Source of the DNA: Marsupella aquatica
Lineage: Eukaryota > Marchantiophyta
Reading direction: 5' to 3'
Assembly: GCA_973895155.1 (NCBI GenBank)
Contig: OZ316897.1
Coordinates: 3,162,001 to 3,226,000 of the forward strand
Length of the DNA: 64,000 bases
The notes beneath the pieces were generated by a model. The model ran no database searches and was not told the origin of the DNA. It saw only the letters and a program-made list of their open reading frames with translations. The position numbers were made by a program, and so were the translations under genes. How positions within the stretch are numbered: position 1 is the stretch's first letter; every line of letters starts with the position of its first letter. Positions 59,802 to 64,000 of this stretch are shown one piece after another.

Positions 59802-60214
59802 TGACAGCTCTCAGTCGGATTATGATTAGGTGTATATAGCTAGGGGTTCACTTGGCAACTCAGGAGCAAGCTATATATATAGCATGAGAAGTATGTAAGT
59901 AGAGTTACATTGTACTACACACTGTGATTTTGTATATAAAGGACCGCACAGTCCATTTACCTGAGCGTACTTTTGTTTTGTACATTGCTGCATTTGGTTT
60001 CCCTCTCTTGGGATTTCATCATTTTCTTCTATAAACTAGTCAGGGGAAACAAACTTGTGGAATTCCACCGAGAAGTTAGGCTTCTTCGCACATTACCCTA
60101 AGGTACATAGGGAATTTAGGGGCATACAGACACCTCCATGCCAAATGGATAAAACACCTCAGATAAAAAACCTCAGATAAAAAACCTATATCTCCTAACC
60201 CTGCATATCCTCCT
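59802..60214. other. 3' flank of the SNF2-RING gene
   Basis: No gene. GTGTATATAGCTAG and TATATATATAGCATGAG lie shortly after the stop codon. A small duplication (CTCAGATAAAAAACCT) occurs at about 60160-60190. No inverted terminus matching the 43.7-kb region was found. Confidence 0.4.
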
Positions 60215-60558
60215 TGTGACGGCAAGCCCATAACACATCGATCTAACGTGCAAGTAGTCAACACAAGATATATGTGGTTCACCACCTCGAGGCTACGTCA
60301 CGGGAACACACTTTTAAGAGAGCTTTATTAAACTTTACTTTTAAGCCCGTCGGTCATATCAAGTCTCTATACAGTCTTAGCTCTCCTCATGTCTCAAGTG
60401 ACTCCATAACAGTGAACCTTAATTCCACTTATAACAGCAAGCATCGCTTAGAATATAGTGTGCAACTTAGTTAACCTAACCGTATTTCCAACCACAGTTA
60501 GTCTAATTTACGATTAATTACATGTCATAATTCTAAATATAAGAGTAAATACCTAACA
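60215..60558. mobile_element. Solo LTR related to copia 2
   Basis: Starts near TGTGACGGCAAGCCCATAAC and ends GAGTAAATACCTAACA, with the middle blocks ATATGTGGTTCACC and GAGAGCTTTATTAAAC of the same LTR family. The first bases of a full LTR are missing or diverged. Confidence 0.7.
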
Positions 60559-62805
60559 CTTTTGATGTTTGTTCAACTGGTTTTGAATTAGTAACTACAC
60601 ATTAATTTGTTATCGATTAATTGGTGACATTCTTGGGTGTTTCAAACTCCCATAGCACATTTGCAAAAACAAATTAAGTGTCTGTTATGAAGTTGGACCT
60701 CCTAATTACCCTAGGCCCCCAACATTATTAATAATGGGCTGAACGTGCGAACGGATGAAGGGTGCAAAAAATCTGATTTGAGATTAATTTTATAATTGGC
60801 TTAGAAATATCAAGGGATGGTTTTATTCAAAAACCCTTTCTAACTAATAAAGGCTTATATAAATGTCGCCCTAGTTAATATGCTTCAAGAGGTGATGTAA
60901 TATGGATGTGACACGCGTCATAATAGGATTGGTCCTTGTGGCCACCCTTTATTGGAACATGTTTATATGACATATAATTATGCTTGCAACATCTATGATT
61001 CAGCTTAGTTTAGGACTTTGGAGCTTTTGAATGTACCCTGACTACCCTGCCCTGTGGTTCAGAAATGCCCCAAAGTTGAAGTTTGGGGTTAAAGGGTCAC
61101 GAACACAAAAATGTATGTACCCAAAACCCCTCCAAAACACTCTCGTCAGTTTTAGAACAGTTTGCACATGATGAATTTATAAATTTTGAAGGCTTTCATA
61201 AATGGTGTAAAATGTGAAATTATAATATCTCAAAGGGGCAGATTTATTCTCCAAAATTAAGTTTTTAAGAATAACAAGAGAAATTTTTATAGGCTCCCAA
61301 AAATAATAAGGGGTACTAGGGAGGGGGGTGTACGCACGTATACCTCTTTAGTTTACAAAGGCTGGGGCCCAAGGCCTAATTATCAAAGGTACTACTGACT
61401 GGGCTGCAATTGAGGTGTTTTATCTAAACTATGGAAATAATTGTCAAAAGTCTGGGATTTCCTAAGATAGGCCTGCCATATTAAATATATCATTATAACC
61501 ATTGATAGGCGTCAGTCAGATTACCTTCAGTCTTGTTCATATTTCTAGATCTGTTGTATTTCCCTATTTATTAAAATACCAGATTTATTGGTTGACTAGT
61601 AAGATTATTGAAGAACCCAGAGGGAACTTACTGCAGACATGGTTATTCCTTCATACACTGGGAAGTGGTCTGATGGGGTATTAATTGATTCACGTACTGG
61701 TTGCCTTGTTTTGGAAAGAAAAGAGAGATTGGAAAGAAAAGATAAACTGAACTGCTCCAGATTCATGAAGTGAGCATCTTTCATGCATGCTACGAACTAG
61801 CTCATATTTACCAGTGAATCTGGTTTTGGAATAAGGTTTTCCTCCGCTCACTACAAATAAAGTTTTACCAAGATAACCCATAAATTTAATTTATGGCGCT
61901 GCTTTCACGGTCTTGAGTCGGTCTAGTTACTAGTCTACAACATTGACTTTGAGTGTTCAGTGACTCTCAACCATTGAAACCAGATAATGTTTCCATACTC
62001 GCGTCATTTGTTTACTGCCAATTAGGAGGTATTTGCTTGAATGATGGGACCCCTGAAGTTTTAAGTGCATTGAGTCAAGGTCAATCAACGGTCCGGATCA
62101 CTGAGGGGTCCTATCAAGTAAAAATTTTCACATTGGGGTCCCATCAATCAAATACCTGTGCCAATTAGGTAAAATATCCAGCCCCTAATTGATTAATCCA
62201 CACCTGCCCCTATAAAGAGCTTTGGGTAACTCGTAGAACTTGTCATTATAAGTGCACAAGTTCAAGAATGTACTTGAGCTCCACAAAAGTGGTGAGTGCA
62301 AATTAAACTTTTATTGGCAAGTGCTCCACCTTTTATGGTGAGACACTATTCCCCACATGAGGGATGAAGAGTAGTACATAGTGAGGGGTTTTTACACCAT
62401 ATGTGTGGGTTAATTCCAGAACTGGCATTAGAAAGTGAACTTAGTTTTGGTATTTCATTTGGTAACATCACCTCAACGCAAGTGATCACTCAGAGCAGAC
62501 TTTAGTATGACATAGTATTCACATAGTGGTTTAATTCCAAAATGGGCATTGAAAAGTGATTTGGTAACATCTCCACAACCCAAGTGACCAGGCACTGAGA
62601 GCAATTAGGGGCACTTTACAAACGGACGCGGTAGTTTAGAGGTTTTTAACAGATCTAAAACAGAGCCCAGGTTTTTATGTACGACTTGTGCTGCAGACCT
62701 GACCAAGGCATAAAAATGGGTATATTGCTGTAGACTTGGTGTAAAGCAAATACAGACCGGGCAGGCTGAACCTTTACCATCCCAAACGTGATTCTGGTTA
62801 CCATG
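60559..62805. other. AT-rich non-coding interval
   Basis: No gene, RNA or clear transposon end. CCAAGTGACCA/CAAGTGATCAC and GGTAACATCWCC phrases near 62465-62595 suggest a small duplication. Confidence 0.35.
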
Positions 62806-62810
62806 TCATG

Positions 62811-63300
62811 ATGGAGCAGAGACATGTGTTACCTCCACGGGATGGGGTTTCTGATCGTCGTCGAGCAGATTTGGTATTCTCTCGCGTTGGTGTTCGTGCC
62901 CTTGGGGATGTGGTTGTTGCTGATCCGACTAGTGGGGCCAATGTGGCTTCGGCGGCTCATATACCAGGCCATGCCGCCGCGAGGGCAGCTCGGCTGAAGG
63001 AGGAGGCCTATGCTGTGCGGTACCCTGGGACCTCTTCTATCCGTTTGCCGTGGAGGTCTTTGGGGCGCTACACCCATCCTTTGACCGTTTTCTTCGCTCT
63101 TGCGCAGTTCAGTACGTCGAGCGGAGGCCCTATCCCCTTGTGTCGGTCATCATTGCATTCTTTAGACAGAGGGTGTCTGTTGCGCTTCAGCGGGCACAGG
63201 CGTTCACTATTCTTCGTAGGGGGAGGCTGTTGGTCTTAGGGCCGCTAGTAGGATTCCTTTGCTTGACCCCCCCATGCAGTTCACACCGGAGCTTTACCAG
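62811..63300 (+). pseudogene. Retroelement fragment, reverse transcriptase C-terminal region
   Basis: The frame from 62811 encodes DVVVADPTSGANVASAAHIP, then Ala-rich HAAARAARLKEEAYAVRYPG. After a one-base frame change near 63035 it continues AVEVFGALHPSFDRFLRSCA. A DPT block, an Ala/Lys helix and an FxPFAxExFGxLH block are familiar from the end of reverse transcriptase polyproteins in plant and protist retroelements. The catalytic part is absent, so this is a truncated relic. The clade is uncertain. Confidence 0.5.
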
Positions 63301-63484
63301 GCTCTCCAGTTTGCTGATAGGTAGGCGCTTGAGTTCCTGTCTTTGGGTTTGTTTTTCTTGGCCCCTTGGTGGTCTCCCCCCTTGATTGGGTCTTTTGCCT
63401 GAGGGATCATGTCTCCCGGTTCGGCGCCCTCTGTTTTTTGGCAGTTTGATATATATAAATTGACATGTAACCAGAGGAGATAGA

Positions 63485-63670
63485 CAGCACATCCTTCATT
63501 CGAGCGTATTTAAGCTGGAGGTGGACAACACATCCTTCATTCGAGCGTATTTAAGCTGAAGGTGGACAACAGAATAGTTCATGTAGCTAATCTAAGTTTG
63601 AATCATTCGAGCGTATTTAAGCTAGAGGTGGACAACGGAATAGTTCATGTAGCTAATCTAATTTTGAATG
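63485..63670. repeat. Tandem repeats with CATTCGAGCGTATTTAAGCT
   Basis: Three copies of CATTCGAGCGTATTTAAGCT followed by RGAGGTGGACAAC lie at about 63498, 63537 and 63604. The last two are followed by GAATAGTTCATGTAGCTAAT. GTATTTAAG is TATA-like, but no gene follows. Confidence 0.7.
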
Positions 63671-63754
63671 TCTGAAAGGCTGAATGCTTCAATGTCATGA
63701 GAAAACTGTTTTCAGCTCAGAATACCTTTCTCTTTCAAAAAACGTTTTACACAA

Positions 63755-63980
63755 GAAAAGGTTCTTGGCTATCTACCCAAAATACTAATATGCCGACACG
63801 AAAAGATTGAATTCCCCCTTTCCTCTAGAGACTAACGAATTCGATCGCTAATTTCGGCCCCGATTTCGGCATGCTTCACAGTAAAAGGGTTTAAAGCGTC
63901 GGTTGTACCAAAGTTGAAGGTTCTTTTCACAAATTGCGTTACTTCGAACCACCGTACTCCTGATTAGATTGTAGATGAAA
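63755..63980. repeat. Dispersed repeat shared with 28250-28475
   Basis: The second copy of the segment at 28.3 kb, direct orientation, with moderate divergence. Confidence 0.6.
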
Positions 63981-64000
63981 CACAGTATCAAAATTTTGTA

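Noticed and set aside
1-64000. tRNA and rRNA genes
   Set aside because: No cloverleaf or rRNA-like stretch was recognised by eye; the tRNA-Met match is only the 12-bp primer site of the copia elements.

Overview
The window looks like nuclear DNA of a land plant, probably a non-seed plant (bryophyte, lycophyte or fern). The grounds are two spliced AMT2-type ammonium transporter genes, two Ty1/copia retrotransposons primed by initiator tRNA-Met, GT-AG introns and dense nested transposon debris. I cannot name the species. The only intact-looking host genes are the two transporters; almost everything else is mobile DNA.

Region 1 (1-1759): part of an unrecognised minus-strand gene. Region 2 (1764-13344): an 11.6-kb DNA transposon with about 27-bp terminal inverted repeats and a 4-bp TAAG target duplication. 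It carries a DUF7869-type, transposase-like gene (+), a convergent gene (-) for a ParB-like domain fused to a beta-class DNA N-methyltransferase, and cargo including an F-box-like gene. A 14-bp palindrome, CGATAAATTTATCG, is scattered through it (nine exact and about seven near-exact copies). The copies lie near both ends, in introns and between genes, and I saw none elsewhere in the window. This is the most interesting part.

Region 3 (13349-19100): non-coding repeats, namely a foldback MITE, a 1.5-kb TIR element filled with a 145-bp tandem repeat, and a minisatellite. Region 4 (19108-34870): two copies of the AMT2 gene about 13 kb apart, both minus strand, with identical two-exon structure and a duplicated upstream region. 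Between them lie MITEs, a solo LTR split by a nested element, and weak gene relics.

Region 5 (35619-41661): copia element 1, with 323-bp LTRs and a broken gag-pol. Region 6 (43067-59801): a solo LTR, then a Tnp2/EnSpm-like transposase gene (+), then a long gene (+) that encodes a coiled coil followed by a SNF2 helicase with an inserted RING finger. Copia element 2 (49433-55981, 5-bp target duplication) sits inside one exon of that gene. Short GGGGTAT-type repeats in the introns of both genes suggest they belonged to one large composite transposon. Region 7 (59802-64000): a solo LTR, unannotatable sequence, a reverse-transcriptase fragment and short tandem repeats.

Most in-frame stops in the transposon genes can be explained by C-to-T change (CAG, CAA or CGA to a stop), as expected from decay of methylated DNA. 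Several frameshifts sit in homopolymer runs and may be assembly errors.
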